DNA from: Flexilinea flocculi
Lineage (GTDB): Bacteria > Chloroflexota > Anaerolineae > Anaerolineales > Anaerolineaceae
Direction: 5' to 3'
Assembly: GCF_001192795.1 (NCBI RefSeq)
Contig: NZ_DF968180.1
Location: 596,580-660,579, forward strand
DNA length: 64,000 nucleotides
The notes below the pieces were generated by a model. It searched no databases, was not told the DNA's origin, and saw only the letters and a program-made list of their open reading frames with translations. Made by a program: the position numbers and the translations under genes. How positions within the stretch are numbered: position 1 is the first letter of the stretch; every line of letters begins with the position of its first letter. Of the stretch, positions 56,019-64,000 are shown one piece after another.

Positions 56019-57726
56019 GCCATTTAAAATTGCGGACTCTCTTATAGATTGCAGCAACATCATAACCGTCTATTGCGTAGGTTTTGATCATTTCAAAATC
56101 CGGAATAGAATGTTGATTCCCCGGTGTGTTTTTATAACTGTAGCAGAGATACTCGGCATTTTCAGTTTTCCATACCGGATCAAATTTATCCTGTTCTTTT
56201 TGCGGGAGGCGCATCAGACTGTATTCGATGGATCCCCAGGTGTAATCTGCATTAAGATCCAATGATATCCTTCTCCCGTTGAATTCTTTCAGCAAATCCA
56301 GAATACAGTTTTTTGAGGCGACACCCCAGTAATCCCGAGAAAATTGCTGCGCATAGTTTCTTCCGATTTCGTTAAAATAAACAAAATCCAGCGGATGATT
56401 TCTTAACACCCATGAACCTGTGGAAAAAAAGGAATACAGCATCATGCACAGCAAGGCAGCGTTTTTGCAGGTTCTCAGTACGTGATTTTTTACCGGCATG
56501 GATAAAAGCGCTTGAAATCCGAGCACAGCCAGGTAAATGAATGGTGCATACAGAAAGTAGGCATGCCGCCACCCATTATAAAGGTTCATTTTAAGAAGAA
56601 TGATTCCAATAAGCCCAGTCAGGAAGAATGCAAGGCAGAACCAGTCAAATAGCAGGTCAGCAGAGAACTTACGCTTCAGGATTGCCGGTAGGACTGAACT
56701 TCCGATCCCAAAACATGCTGCCATAAAAAGCAGGATGTAGAAAACGGGAATGGTAATTCCCATCCATACCGGCAGGTAATACCAGATCTGTTTTGTGTCG
56801 ACATAGTTTCCAAGAAACAATTCTGCCTGTCCCAGAGGTTTCAGATTGGCTTCAGTCAGTAATTCCGTTTCTCTGTCAGTGATCTGGCTGGATGAAAAGC
56901 GAATTCCTTCAGAAAGACGGGTTGTCGGTGAGCCCCATAAATAGGGCGTGACAGCATAGAAAAGCAGCAATGATACGATTAGAGCAAGGAGCCAGGATCG
57001 GATAATGTTGGGATTTCTGATTTTTCGAATCCAGTGATTGAGACCTGAAATAATCAAAAAAGCAGGCCAAAGAAAAAATCCTGCCAGTCTTGTGTTGGCT
57101 GCAAATGCAAAACCGAAACAAAAAAGGACCAGCCCCCATCGAGAATTTTTCATCATGTACCAGCCGATGCCGCACAGGCAAACCATTACCCAACTGAAAA
57201 AAACAATGTCTTTACAGTTGTAGAAAGATTCGGCGAAGAAGCGGGGAGTCAACATGAGCATGATGGTTCCTGTCAGGGCGATCAGCGCGTTTTTGAATCG
57301 AATTTTCAGCAGAATGAAGAAAGCGATCATTGCAAAATAAAAATTCAGGAAGGTATAAAACCTGCGAAAATTCAAGAATTGGGCTGCATTCAATTCGACA
57401 CCCGGTATTTGATTAATGAAGATGGAGGGCATCATCACAGCTGTCCCATAGGTTCGATCATCATAGGATAAAAGATCTGGCATATTCTGCAATTTCCCGA
57501 TGATGGGGACAGAAATTTCAGTATTGGCAAACCAGGCAGGAAATTTTGACAGAATATATTTGGCATTGACCGCAGCCGTCTGAATCTCAAGTATTTCATC
57601 GGTGAATCCGCCATAATCATCATACAGGATCAATGCGATGCCGAGTAATAGAATAAAAAAGACAAACGGCATGATCCGAAAACATAGAAGGAGGATTCTT
57701 TTGGGAAAATGAGCGATCGATTTCAT
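56005..57726 (-). CDS. GT-C-like membrane glycosyltransferase, paralog 2
   Basis: 573 residues, about 11-12 transmembrane helices. After helix 1 a loop starts DDYGGFTDE, the expected site of the acidic catalytic pair of GT-C (GT39/ArnT-like) enzymes. Conserved blocks shared with the upstream gene: FLNFRRFYTFLNF, PRFFAESFYN(C/E)KD, WYY(L/I)PVWMGITIPVF and YGWRHAYFLYAPF. The C-terminal soluble tail ends ...GYDVAAIYKRVRN. A polyprenyl-phosphate-sugar-dependent sugar transfer outside the membrane is the likely role; acceptor unknown. It overlaps the previous gene by 4 bp. Confidence 0.8.
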   Translation of the reverse strand: MKSIAHFPKRILLLCFRIMPFVFFILLLGIALILYDDYGGFTDEILEIQTAAVNAKYILSKFPAWFANTEISVPIIGKLQNMPDLLSYDDRTYGTAVMMPSIFINQIPGVELNAAQFLNFRRFYTFLNFYFAMIAFFILLKIRFKNALIALTGTIMLMLTPRFFAESFYNCKDIVFFSWVMVCLCGIGWYMMKNSRWGLVLFCFGFAFAANTRLAGFFLWPAFLIISGLNHWIRKIRNPNIIRSWLLALIVSLLLFYAVTPYLWGSPTTRLSEGIRFSSSQITDRETELLTEANLKPLGQAELFLGNYVDTKQIWYYLPVWMGITIPVFYILLFMAACFGIGSSVLPAILKRKFSADLLFDWFCLAFFLTGLIGIILLKMNLYNGWRHAYFLYAPFIYLAVLGFQALLSMPVKNHVLRTCKNAALLCMMLYSFFSTGSWVLRNHPLDFVYFNEIGRNYAQQFSRDYWGVASKNCILDLLKEFNGRRISLDLNADYTWGSIEYSLMRLPQKEQDKFDPVWKTENAEYLCYSYKNTPGNQHSIPDFEMIKTYAIDGYDVAAIYKRVRNFKWPGAE

Positions 57727-59363
57727 GGAAGATTTTTTTCGATTCGGCGATAGACAGCCGCAACATCGTACCCGTCTACCTGAAAGGTTTTGATGATTTC
57801 AAATCCGGGGATTGGATGGCTGTTTCCAGGGATATTCTTGTAACTGAAGCATAAATAATCAGCATTTTCATTTTTCCAGATCACCTGGAAATGTGCCTGC
57901 GTTGCTTCAGGGAATCTCAGCAGACTGTTTTGCGCAGATCCGTAGGTCAGATCCGCATTGACACCGAGCCTGATCGGTTCGCCGTCGATGTAGTAGCGGT
58001 CGACTTCCTGAATGCATCTTTTGGATGCGACTCCCCAGTAATCCCGTGTGAATTGCTGAGCGAAGTAACGGCCGATTTCATTGAAATACACGAAATCGAA
58101 TGGATGGTTTCTTACCATCCAGAGACCTGTGGATAAAAACGATATCAGGCAGGTGATAACAAGTAACATGTTTTTTATTAAGTTGCTTTTTTTCGTAGGC
58201 AGCGAAATCGTCCAGAGATCAAAAAAACCGGCAACAGAAAGGCAGATAAATGGACCATAAAGGAAATACGAATGTCTCCAACCGTGATAAATCACTGCTT
58301 TAAAAACCGCTATTCCGATGATGGATACAGCTATAATACTGAAACAAAAAAAGTCCCATAAATCAGGTTTGGAAAACCGGATTGGCATCTTATTTCTGAT
58401 ACAACTTTTCGTCAAGGAAACAATTCGAATCAGAAAAAGTACCAGATAGAAAAAAGGAATAGTAATACCCATCCATACTGGAATGTAATACCAAATATCT
58501 TTTGGTGCAATGAAATTACCTATAAACAATTCGGCATCTCCGATACCAACCTGCCGGGCTGAAAATTGCAGGCTGGAAAAAAAATTTCGAATCGGATCAA
58601 GCCATAAAAAAGGAGTGAACAGATAATAAAAGAGAAGCGATACTCCGCAAGTAAAAAAGATGAGAATCCAATCTTTCCGATTCCGATTTTTGCTATTCAG
58701 GAGTTCAATTACAGATAAAATAATAAACGCAGGCAGAAGAACTATCCCAAAATTTCTTGTGTTGACCGTCAGACCAAATGCTGCACTGAAAATGATCAAA
58801 CCAAAAGTTGATCGTTTAAAAAAATAAAGACCGATTCCGAACAAACTGATCAGAAACCAGCTAAAAAAAATCATGTCCTTTTCGTTGTAAAACGATTCAG
58901 CAAAGAATCGGGGAGAAAGGACGAGCAGAGTAACTCCCAATAAAGCAATCCACTGATTATGAAAGCGTAAACGGAATAAAAAAAAGCTGCAGATTAAAGC
59001 CAAAAAGAAATTTAAAAAAGTATAGAAACGGCGGAAATTGAGGAACTGTGCAGTATTGATTGTTTTCCCCGGAAGGAGAAGGATAAATAAACTTGGCATC
59101 ATGACCGCTGAGCCGTAAAATTTATACTGATAATCCTGGATTTCAACAAGAGAATCAGGATTTACTGTAGGAATTGCCGGTAATTTTTCTGGTATGCCCA
59201 ATATCGAAAGAATTGACTTAAAATTTACTGCGGCGACTTCAACTTCAGAAAGTTCATCGGTGAATCCGCCGTAATCATCATGCAGAATCCAGGCGGCGCA
59301 AAAAAGAAGGATAAAGAAGAGGATCGGGATCCATTTAAAAAGATTTTTTTCTGCCTTTTTCAT
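57723..59363 (-). CDS. GT-C-like membrane glycosyltransferase, paralog 1
   Basis: 546 residues, the same architecture as the next gene: DDYGGFTDE after helix 1, FLNFRRFYTFLNFFLA, PRFFAESFYNEKD, WYYIPVWMGITIPFF, and the ending YDVAAVYRRIEKNL. Roughly the same residues in both paralogs mark a tandem duplication. It follows the PIG-L deacetylase gene by 19 bp, so both act in one operon. The pair could add different sugars, or form a heterodimer. Confidence 0.8.
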   Translation of the reverse strand: MKKAEKNLFKWIPILFFILLFCAAWILHDDYGGFTDELSEVEVAAVNFKSILSILGIPEKLPAIPTVNPDSLVEIQDYQYKFYGSAVMMPSLFILLLPGKTINTAQFLNFRRFYTFLNFFLALICSFFLFRLRFHNQWIALLGVTLLVLSPRFFAESFYNEKDMIFFSWFLISLFGIGLYFFKRSTFGLIIFSAAFGLTVNTRNFGIVLLPAFIILSVIELLNSKNRNRKDWILIFFTCGVSLLFYYLFTPFLWLDPIRNFFSSLQFSARQVGIGDAELFIGNFIAPKDIWYYIPVWMGITIPFFYLVLFLIRIVSLTKSCIRNKMPIRFSKPDLWDFFCFSIIAVSIIGIAVFKAVIYHGWRHSYFLYGPFICLSVAGFFDLWTISLPTKKSNLIKNMLLVITCLISFLSTGLWMVRNHPFDFVYFNEIGRYFAQQFTRDYWGVASKRCIQEVDRYYIDGEPIRLGVNADLTYGSAQNSLLRFPEATQAHFQVIWKNENADYLCFSYKNIPGNSHPIPGFEIIKTFQVDGYDVAAVYRRIEKNLP

Positions 59364-59382
59364 GGGACTCCCGATCTATGAG

Positions 59383-60033
59383 TTATTGATATTCCTGTCC
59401 GAATGACGCTACGACACGGAGGATGTCAAATCCCTCCGCATATTTTCTTTCGCAAATTGCGCCGTTCCGGAGCAGTGTCGCCCGTGTCAATTCCGGGTCA
59501 AAGTAGTATTTCGAAGCATACGTTTTATATTCCTGCAGCGCTTCAATCTTTCGGTTCGTTTCTTCTTCGCTGACAGCAACCAAAAAACTCGGAAAGAAAC
59601 CGTAGCTGCTGCGTATGACATCAAAACCAAGGATTGTGGTTCCCCGGAAAGCGCGTAATGCTTCTGCTGTCAGGGTTTGATGATCCTGATGGACATCCGC
59701 TTTTGAGTGAACAAACACAATGTCCGGTTGAAAATCTCGCTGGATCGAGATCATCTGCTCTAAAATTTCCTGTCGGAAATGCGGAAAGCGACGTGTCTCA
59801 AAATCGAGCAGCATGATCTGTTCTTGTGAAAGCCCCAGTACTTTCATGCTGGCATAATGTTCCTGAACGAGATTTTTCAGGTCCGGATTTTTTTGGTTGT
59901 CCGAAAAAGTCACACAGCGAATCTCTGTCTGATCGGCAATTTGTGCAATCAGCGCCCCGCTGCCGATTTCAATGTCATCCGGGTGAGCACCAAGAAAGCA
60001 GACTCGTTTTCCAAAAAACATCATGTTTTTCAT
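59383..60033 (-). CDS. PIG-L family deacetylase
   Basis: 216 residues. Zn-dependent LmbE/PIG-L fold: the AHPDDIEIG motif near residue 17 (His-Pro-Asp-Asp) and the His in KADVHQDHQTL near 114. Members remove acetyl groups from N-acetylglucosamine in lipids, glycans or small thiols. It begins directly after the methyltransferase stop (TAAATG) and precedes the GT-C pair, pointing to modification of a membrane-linked sugar. Confidence 0.93.
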   Translation of the reverse strand: MKNMMFFGKRVCFLGAHPDDIEIGSGALIAQIADQTEIRCVTFSDNQKNPDLKNLVQEHYASMKVLGLSQEQIMLLDFETRRFPHFRQEILEQMISIQRDFQPDIVFVHSKADVHQDHQTLTAEALRAFRGTTILGFDVIRSSYGFFPSFLVAVSEEETNRKIEALQEYKTYASKYYFDPELTRATLLRNGAICERKYAEGFDILRVVASFGQEYQ

Positions 60034-60834
60034 TTATTTGGTCCCGATAAATCCACCCACTACCTTGGTCATGACCAGTTCGCCTTCAGATTTCAGTTTT
60101 TCTTCGGCTACTCGGATGATATTCTGCATTACCTTTTCAAATTCACCTGCATTTGCAAAAAGTGACGTCCAGAGCTTTCGATCTTCTGATAGGGATGCGC
60201 GTGTATAAGCGATGAATGGCGCCGTTTGTTTGAAGGTGAGAGGATTCTCAAATATATGAGTTTCAGTTTTCGAAAATGTATTCTGAATTGCGCTGAATAT
60301 TTCTGTGCTGTAACGTGAACTGCCGGGCATCGGCGGGATAGTTTTTCCGGTGGCTTCGCGGATAATGTCATAAAATATTTTTTTATTATCCGGCATTGGC
60401 CCTGTTGTAAAGATTCTGCCGCCCGGTTTCAGGACGCGATGCATCTCCCGAATGGTAAATGGTATGTCTGATGAATAGTAAATCGCGAAACAACAGGAAA
60501 CCAGGTCAAACGTGTTGTCATCAAATGGCAGCCGCTGATCAAAATCCAAAGGGATGATCGAAAAAGGATTTCCGAGTTTCTCATTTTCCAGTACAGCCTG
60601 ATCCAGTAATTCCTGATTGACGTCTCCACCGGTGATTTTACAGTTACCTTTCAGATGTTTATAGAAGGAAATGCACTGTTTCCCGCCTCCACAGGCGACG
60701 TCCAGAATATTCATTCCGGGTTGAAGATTGAGGATTTCAAGCATCCAGCTGTCAATATCTTTTCCACCGAATTTGTTGTGAATATCAATGCGAGTAAGTA
60801 AGTCATTGGTCGTTTCTTTGTAATCAATTTTCAT
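60034..60834 (-). CDS. SAM-dependent class I methyltransferase
   Basis: 266 residues. Motif I is ILDVACGGGKQCISFYKHL (GxGxG variant VACGGG), motif II near GGDVNQELL, and LVSCCFAIYYSSDI/REMHRVLKPGGRIFTTGPMP mark the usual methyltransferase core. The substrate is unknown, but first position in a deacetylase/GT-C operon suggests a sugar or glycolipid. No strong ribosome-binding site noted apart from GAGGAACC. Confidence 0.9.
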   Translation of the reverse strand: MKIDYKETTNDLLTRIDIHNKFGGKDIDSWMLEILNLQPGMNILDVACGGGKQCISFYKHLKGNCKITGGDVNQELLDQAVLENEKLGNPFSIIPLDFDQRLPFDDNTFDLVSCCFAIYYSSDIPFTIREMHRVLKPGGRIFTTGPMPDNKKIFYDIIREATGKTIPPMPGSSRYSTEIFSAIQNTFSKTETHIFENPLTFKQTAPFIAYTRASLSEDRKLWTSLFANAGEFEKVMQNIIRVAEEKLKSEGELVMTKVVGGFIGTK

Positions 60835-61235
60835 TGGTTCCTCATTTCTATGACTGAAAAATCTGTTTCAATTTTACCAAATATCCGTCACATCGAGTGC
60901 AACGATTCCCAGTGATTCGAAATATGGGAAATGATGAGGGAGGTATAAAAGTTGACAAAAAAATGAGTATGTCATTGCGAGCCCCGCAAGGGCGAAGCAA
61001 TCTCCTGACATCAGTGCTGAGATTGCCGCGTCGGGCAAAAGCCCTCCTCGCAATGACAGATTCACAGTGATCATCAATTCTTCTTATGTTTCGAAATACC
61101 TTCTCGAAACTTGACGGAAAAATCTTAGATGATGATATTCACTGGAAGAAAAAGGACAAGCTGTATATAATGTTTTATGGTATTTATTGTCCAGGAAAAA
61201 AATCGACAAAATTGAAGTCTGAAAAAGGAGTAATG
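60835..61235. other. Divergent intergenic region before pheA
   Basis: Contains one interspersed terminus (CAGTGATTCGAAATATGGG, 60912) and a complete TGTCATTGCGAG repeat (60970-61058). The frame from 61086 to 61232 is read-through ahead of pheA and is not considered coding. Confidence 0.6.
60970..61058. repeat. TGTCATTGCGAG-type inverted-repeat element (89 bp)
   Basis: The perfect inverted ends TGTCATTGCGAG / CTCGCAATGACA enclose GAAGCAATCT and GAGATTGCCGCG, related to the copy at 49588 but in diverged form. Confidence 0.85.
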
Positions 61236-62072
61236 ATGGGAAAAATTCGAGTTGCTTTTCAGGGAGTGCAGGGAGCGCATACATCAACTGCGATCGAGAA
61301 GGCTTTTCCCGATCAGAACGTTGATCCGATACCCTTCTCGACTTATGAACAGGCTTTTGAGGCAGTTGAAAACAAGGATTGTGATTATGCTGTGATCCCG
61401 ATGGAAAATTCACTTCAGGGCAGTATTCATTCGAATTACTTTCTTCTGGCGAGAAAATTTCTATATATTGTCAAAGAAGTTCATGTGCCCATTCATTATT
61501 CACTGATTGGATTGCCGGATGCGAAAATTGAAGAGATCTCGCTGGTGATTACACACCCGGGGGCATTATCCGTCTGCCAGGGCTATCTGGATGAGATGCC
61601 CGGAAAACCTGCGATTGAAACGGTGTATGACTCTGCGGGATGTGTGGAAATGTTGTTGAACTTCTCAAATCCTGAAACTGCCATGATTGGATCGAAAGCG
61701 ATTGCTGACTTTCACCAACTGACTGTCTTAGATGACAATATCGAAGATGAACCTAATAACGTTACCCGCTATAACGTAATTGCACGTGAACCTATCAATC
61801 CGGGAAGTGAGGGAAAAACCACACTGGTTTTCACAACCCATCACAAGCCAGGGGCTTTGCTCAACGCCATGAAAGTGTTTGCAGAACGTCAGATCGACCT
61901 GACGAAAATTGAGTCCCGTCCGCTGCCGGATCAACCGTTTGAATATATGTTTTATGCCGATATTGACGGTCCGGTGTCAGATCCGAAAGTGAGTGAAGCA
62001 CTGGAAGAGTTGGAGAATTATCATGCACCCTGGATGCGCATTTTGGGCAGCTATATTTCCATAAAAGATTGA
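61236..62072 (+). CDS. pheA: Prephenate dehydratase
   Basis: 278 residues. It converts prephenate to phenylpyruvate in phenylalanine synthesis. The catalytic domain (about 1-180) has VAFQGVQGAHT (start block), AVIPMENSLQGSI, and TRYNVIARE with the catalytic Thr. The ACT domain (about 190-275) has HKPGALLNAM and the phenylalanine-binding ESRPLPDQPFEYMFYADIDG, so feedback inhibition is expected. Two adjacent ATGs (61233, 61236) follow AAAGGAG; the second has better spacing. Confidence 0.95.
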   Translation: MGKIRVAFQGVQGAHTSTAIEKAFPDQNVDPIPFSTYEQAFEAVENKDCDYAVIPMENSLQGSIHSNYFLLARKFLYIVKEVHVPIHYSLIGLPDAKIEEISLVITHPGALSVCQGYLDEMPGKPAIETVYDSAGCVEMLLNFSNPETAMIGSKAIADFHQLTVLDDNIEDEPNNVTRYNVIAREPINPGSEGKTTLVFTTHHKPGALLNAMKVFAERQIDLTKIESRPLPDQPFEYMFYADIDGPVSDPKVSEALEELENYHAPWMRILGSYISIKD

Positions 62073-62082
62073 CGGATACGCA

Positions 62083-64000
62083 ATGCAGTGGATATTGCTG
62101 ACAGCGCTGAGTCTGGCATTTGTGCTGAGTACAGTGTTTCTGACACAAAAATGGAGCAATGTGCGCCGAACAAGGCGCACATCTGTTATTCTGATTCTGA
62201 TTTGTTTTTTGTTGAATGCGGCTGGAACAGTCGTGATCGAAGGCATTTACAAAGCCGGCAGACCGACTTTCTTTTATCATCTGCACAGTCCGGGAACCGT
62301 GACATTGAAATTCTTTATCAGCGGATGCGCTCTGGCGGCTGTTTCCTTATGTGTGCTCATCGATCTGTTTGAGACGAAAATTCAGAAGAAACAACATTCT
62401 GCTCAATACTTTTGGGTATTCAGCCGAATTGTGACATACAGTCTGTTAATTGCCTCCATTTTGGAGCTTGGTTTGTTTAATATGCGGCATTATGAATTAA
62501 TCGGCTCAGAGAAACCGGGCATTGTGTTTGAACGCGGATCTTATTGGGCACAGGGCTTTTATTTTAACCGGGCGAGCCAGAAGTTTACTTCATATCCCAA
62601 TAATACCTATAATGTGACGATCTATCCGGGACGGGTTAAAGTCCGGAACATTCTTCTGAATATGGACAGCGGACAGCCTCAAACGCGAATTCGGGTTGGA
62701 TACACGGATGAGACTTTTGAATTTCCGATAGAATTGCAGGATCATATTCTGGATATCCATATACCGGAGAGTTATTCAATCCCGCTGCATACGGTTGGAA
62801 CGACGTATATGTTCCAGATTCAGTTTCCAGATGTCACTCCAGATCGATCTGTGGAGTTTTCAATTCCTTCAGTGGCGATAAACCAGGTTGTACCGTTGAA
62901 GATTTCACCCATCCGATTTTTATTGACGGCAGCGATGATCCTGTTGCTTTTTGCTTTTTGGCCGGGTTCCATTTTTTATGGGATCCGTCTTAATTTGAGA
63001 TCAATCAAGCAGCGAACGCTGATTTTGCTGGTGATCATTGCCTTCTGCGGATGGTTCGCCTGGACAACATTCAGCAGTTACACCGGATCTGATACATCTT
63101 TTACAGAACAAAAATCGAAATTATCCCAGAGCTACAAGCAATATACGCAGTTAGTTGACGCATTGCTCGTTCCGCGTTATGCGCTGCTGGAAAAACCTGA
63201 AAAAGACATTCTGAATGCTGAGAGACCATATGATAAGACGTACCGGGATCATTACAACATCTTCTATGCCTGGGACACAGCGTTGTATCATGGCGCATAT
63301 TATGTATATTTTGGAGTCGTTCCTGCTGTAACGGTACTTTTGCCTTGGAAACGAATCACGGGGAGCGATCTTGAACTGGATTACGCTTCTCTGCTGTTTT
63401 GCTGTCTGGGATTGGTTGGAATCTATGGTTTATATGCTTGTATCATCCGAAAAGCTTTTCCGCGCATTCCATTTCTGCTTTATTTAATGGGTTTTATTAT
63501 CCTGGTCTGTACGCTTAATCTGACCTGGTGCCTGCGCCGCGGTCTTGTGTATGAATTGGCGATCTGTTCCGGCTTTTGTTTTATTGTATGGGCTGTCTTT
63601 CTAACCTGTCAGGCCTGGGATGTACGGCATTTTCGGAATTGGTTTTTGGCAGGGGGCGGTTTAGCTGCTGCCTTGGCGGTAGGTTGCCGCCCGACATTGC
63701 TTCTGGTTTCCATCCTGTTTCCCTTATTAATCATTCGCGGGATGAAGCAGGATGGAAAACTTCTGCAGCCGCAGCATTTGTGGAACCTGCTTTCCTTTGC
63801 AGTTCCTTATGCGTTAATTGGCTTGTTGTTGATGAAATACAATTATGAACGATTCGGCAGTATCTTTGAATTTGGCATTCATTACCAACTGACAGAAGCC
63901 AATGAGTCCGTCACATGGATCCGGACCGGTATCTGGGGTACTACGCTGGCTATGCTGCATTACTTGTGGACTCCTCTGAAGCTGAGCATGGATTTTCCTT
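62083..64000 (+). CDS. GT-C-like multispanning membrane glycosyltransferase, partial at the right edge
   Basis: Open frame of 639 codons from ATG 62083, ten bases after pheA, running off the window. Residues 1-130 have three membrane helices, a beta-rich extracytoplasmic domain follows (about 140-275), then more helices. The loop KQYTQLVDALL..RYALLEKPEKDILN...PYD and WDTALYHGAYYVYFGVVPAVTVLLPW is characteristic of a GT-C group found in Chloroflexota and Firmicutes. It is likely co-transcribed with pheA only by proximity. The function is probably surface glycan assembly. Confidence 0.75.
   Translation, partial: MQWILLTALSLAFVLSTVFLTQKWSNVRRTRRTSVILILICFLLNAAGTVVIEGIYKAGRPTFFYHLHSPGTVTLKFFISGCALAAVSLCVLIDLFETKIQKKQHSAQYFWVFSRIVTYSLLIASILELGLFNMRHYELIGSEKPGIVFERGSYWAQGFYFNRASQKFTSYPNNTYNVTIYPGRVKVRNILLNMDSGQPQTRIRVGYTDETFEFPIELQDHILDIHIPESYSIPLHTVGTTYMFQIQFPDVTPDRSVEFSIPSVAINQVVPLKISPIRFLLTAAMILLLFAFWPGSIFYGIRLNLRSIKQRTLILLVIIAFCGWFAWTTFSSYTGSDTSFTEQKSKLSQSYKQYTQLVDALLVPRYALLEKPEKDILNAERPYDKTYRDHYNIFYAWDTALYHGAYYVYFGVVPAVTVLLPWKRITGSDLELDYASLLFCCLGLVGIYGLYACIIRKAFPRIPFLLYLMGFIILVCTLNLTWCLRRGLVYELAICSGFCFIVWAVFLTCQAWDVRHFRNWFLAGGGLAAALAVGCRPTLLLVSILFPLLIIRGMKQDGKLLQPQHLWNLLSFAVPYALIGLLLMKYNYERFGSIFEFGIHYQLTEANESVTWIRTGIWGTTLAMLHYLWTPLKLSMDFP

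Noticed and set aside
61086-61235. Longer pheA start at 61086
   Set aside because: The extra 50 codons show no family similarity; AAAGGAG immediately before 61233/61236 supports the later start.

Overview
The window looks like a chromosomal segment of an anaerobic Chloroflexota bacterium, probably class Anaerolineae (an inference from gene content). It is moderately AT-rich and encodes a mevalonate-type decarboxylase, a split glycine decarboxylase (GcvPA/GcvPB), a sortase-type surface protein, no outer-membrane machinery, many GT-C membrane glycosyltransferase-like proteins, and an endonuclease-type MutL. Position 1 coincides with an insertion sequence end, so the left edge is probably a contig end. 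The right edge cuts a membrane-protein gene.

Layout. 1-7.6 kb: an IS5-like element inserted into the sortase domain of a giant secreted repeat protein, which also carries a frameshift and an in-frame stop. 8-18.5 kb (all minus strand): two fold-type II PLP enzymes around a GT2 glycosyltransferase, a GT-C-like protein, a GntR regulator with an 8-oxoguanine-deaminase-like gene, folD, an FtsB-like gene and tRNA-Leu(CAG). 19-28.8 kb: an intact but catalytically degenerate tyrosine recombinase, tilS, degV, mutL, an orphan double-glycine peptide precursor with four cysteines, arcC, an AEC transporter and mvaD. 29-36.7 kb: a PadR-regulated MacB-like ABC exporter, a subtilisin, a HEAT-like protein and a CE7 esterase. 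36.9-44.2 kb: two MFS transporters, a GATase-like protein, a short RNB exonuclease, an HD-GYP response regulator and a Rieske protein. 44.5-49.3 kb: gcvH-gcvPA-gcvPB and a leucyl aminopeptidase. 50-56 kb: a large secreted three-module protein, then rpmH-rnpA-yidD-propeller lipoprotein-yidC-jag. 56-60.8 kb: a methyltransferase/PIG-L/two GT-C paralog operon. 61-64 kb: pheA and the start of another GT-C gene.

How the genes work together. FolD and the Gcv proteins feed one-carbon units into folate. RnpA, YidD, YidC and Jag handle RNA processing and membrane insertion. The GT2, PIG-L, methyltransferase and GT-C genes point to polyprenyl-linked surface-glycan assembly.

The most unusual signal lies between genes. 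A family of roughly 110-135 bp interspersed elements has termini like CAGCRATTCGAAAT and a central hairpin. The hairpin arms differ from copy to copy yet stay complementary, and the apex resembles TTTTTGCGC...GCGCAAAAA. About a dozen copies, plus hairpin-less derivatives, occur here. A second, rarer family has TGTCATTGCGAG ends. The dead recombinase at 19.1 kb sits directly after two copies of the first family.
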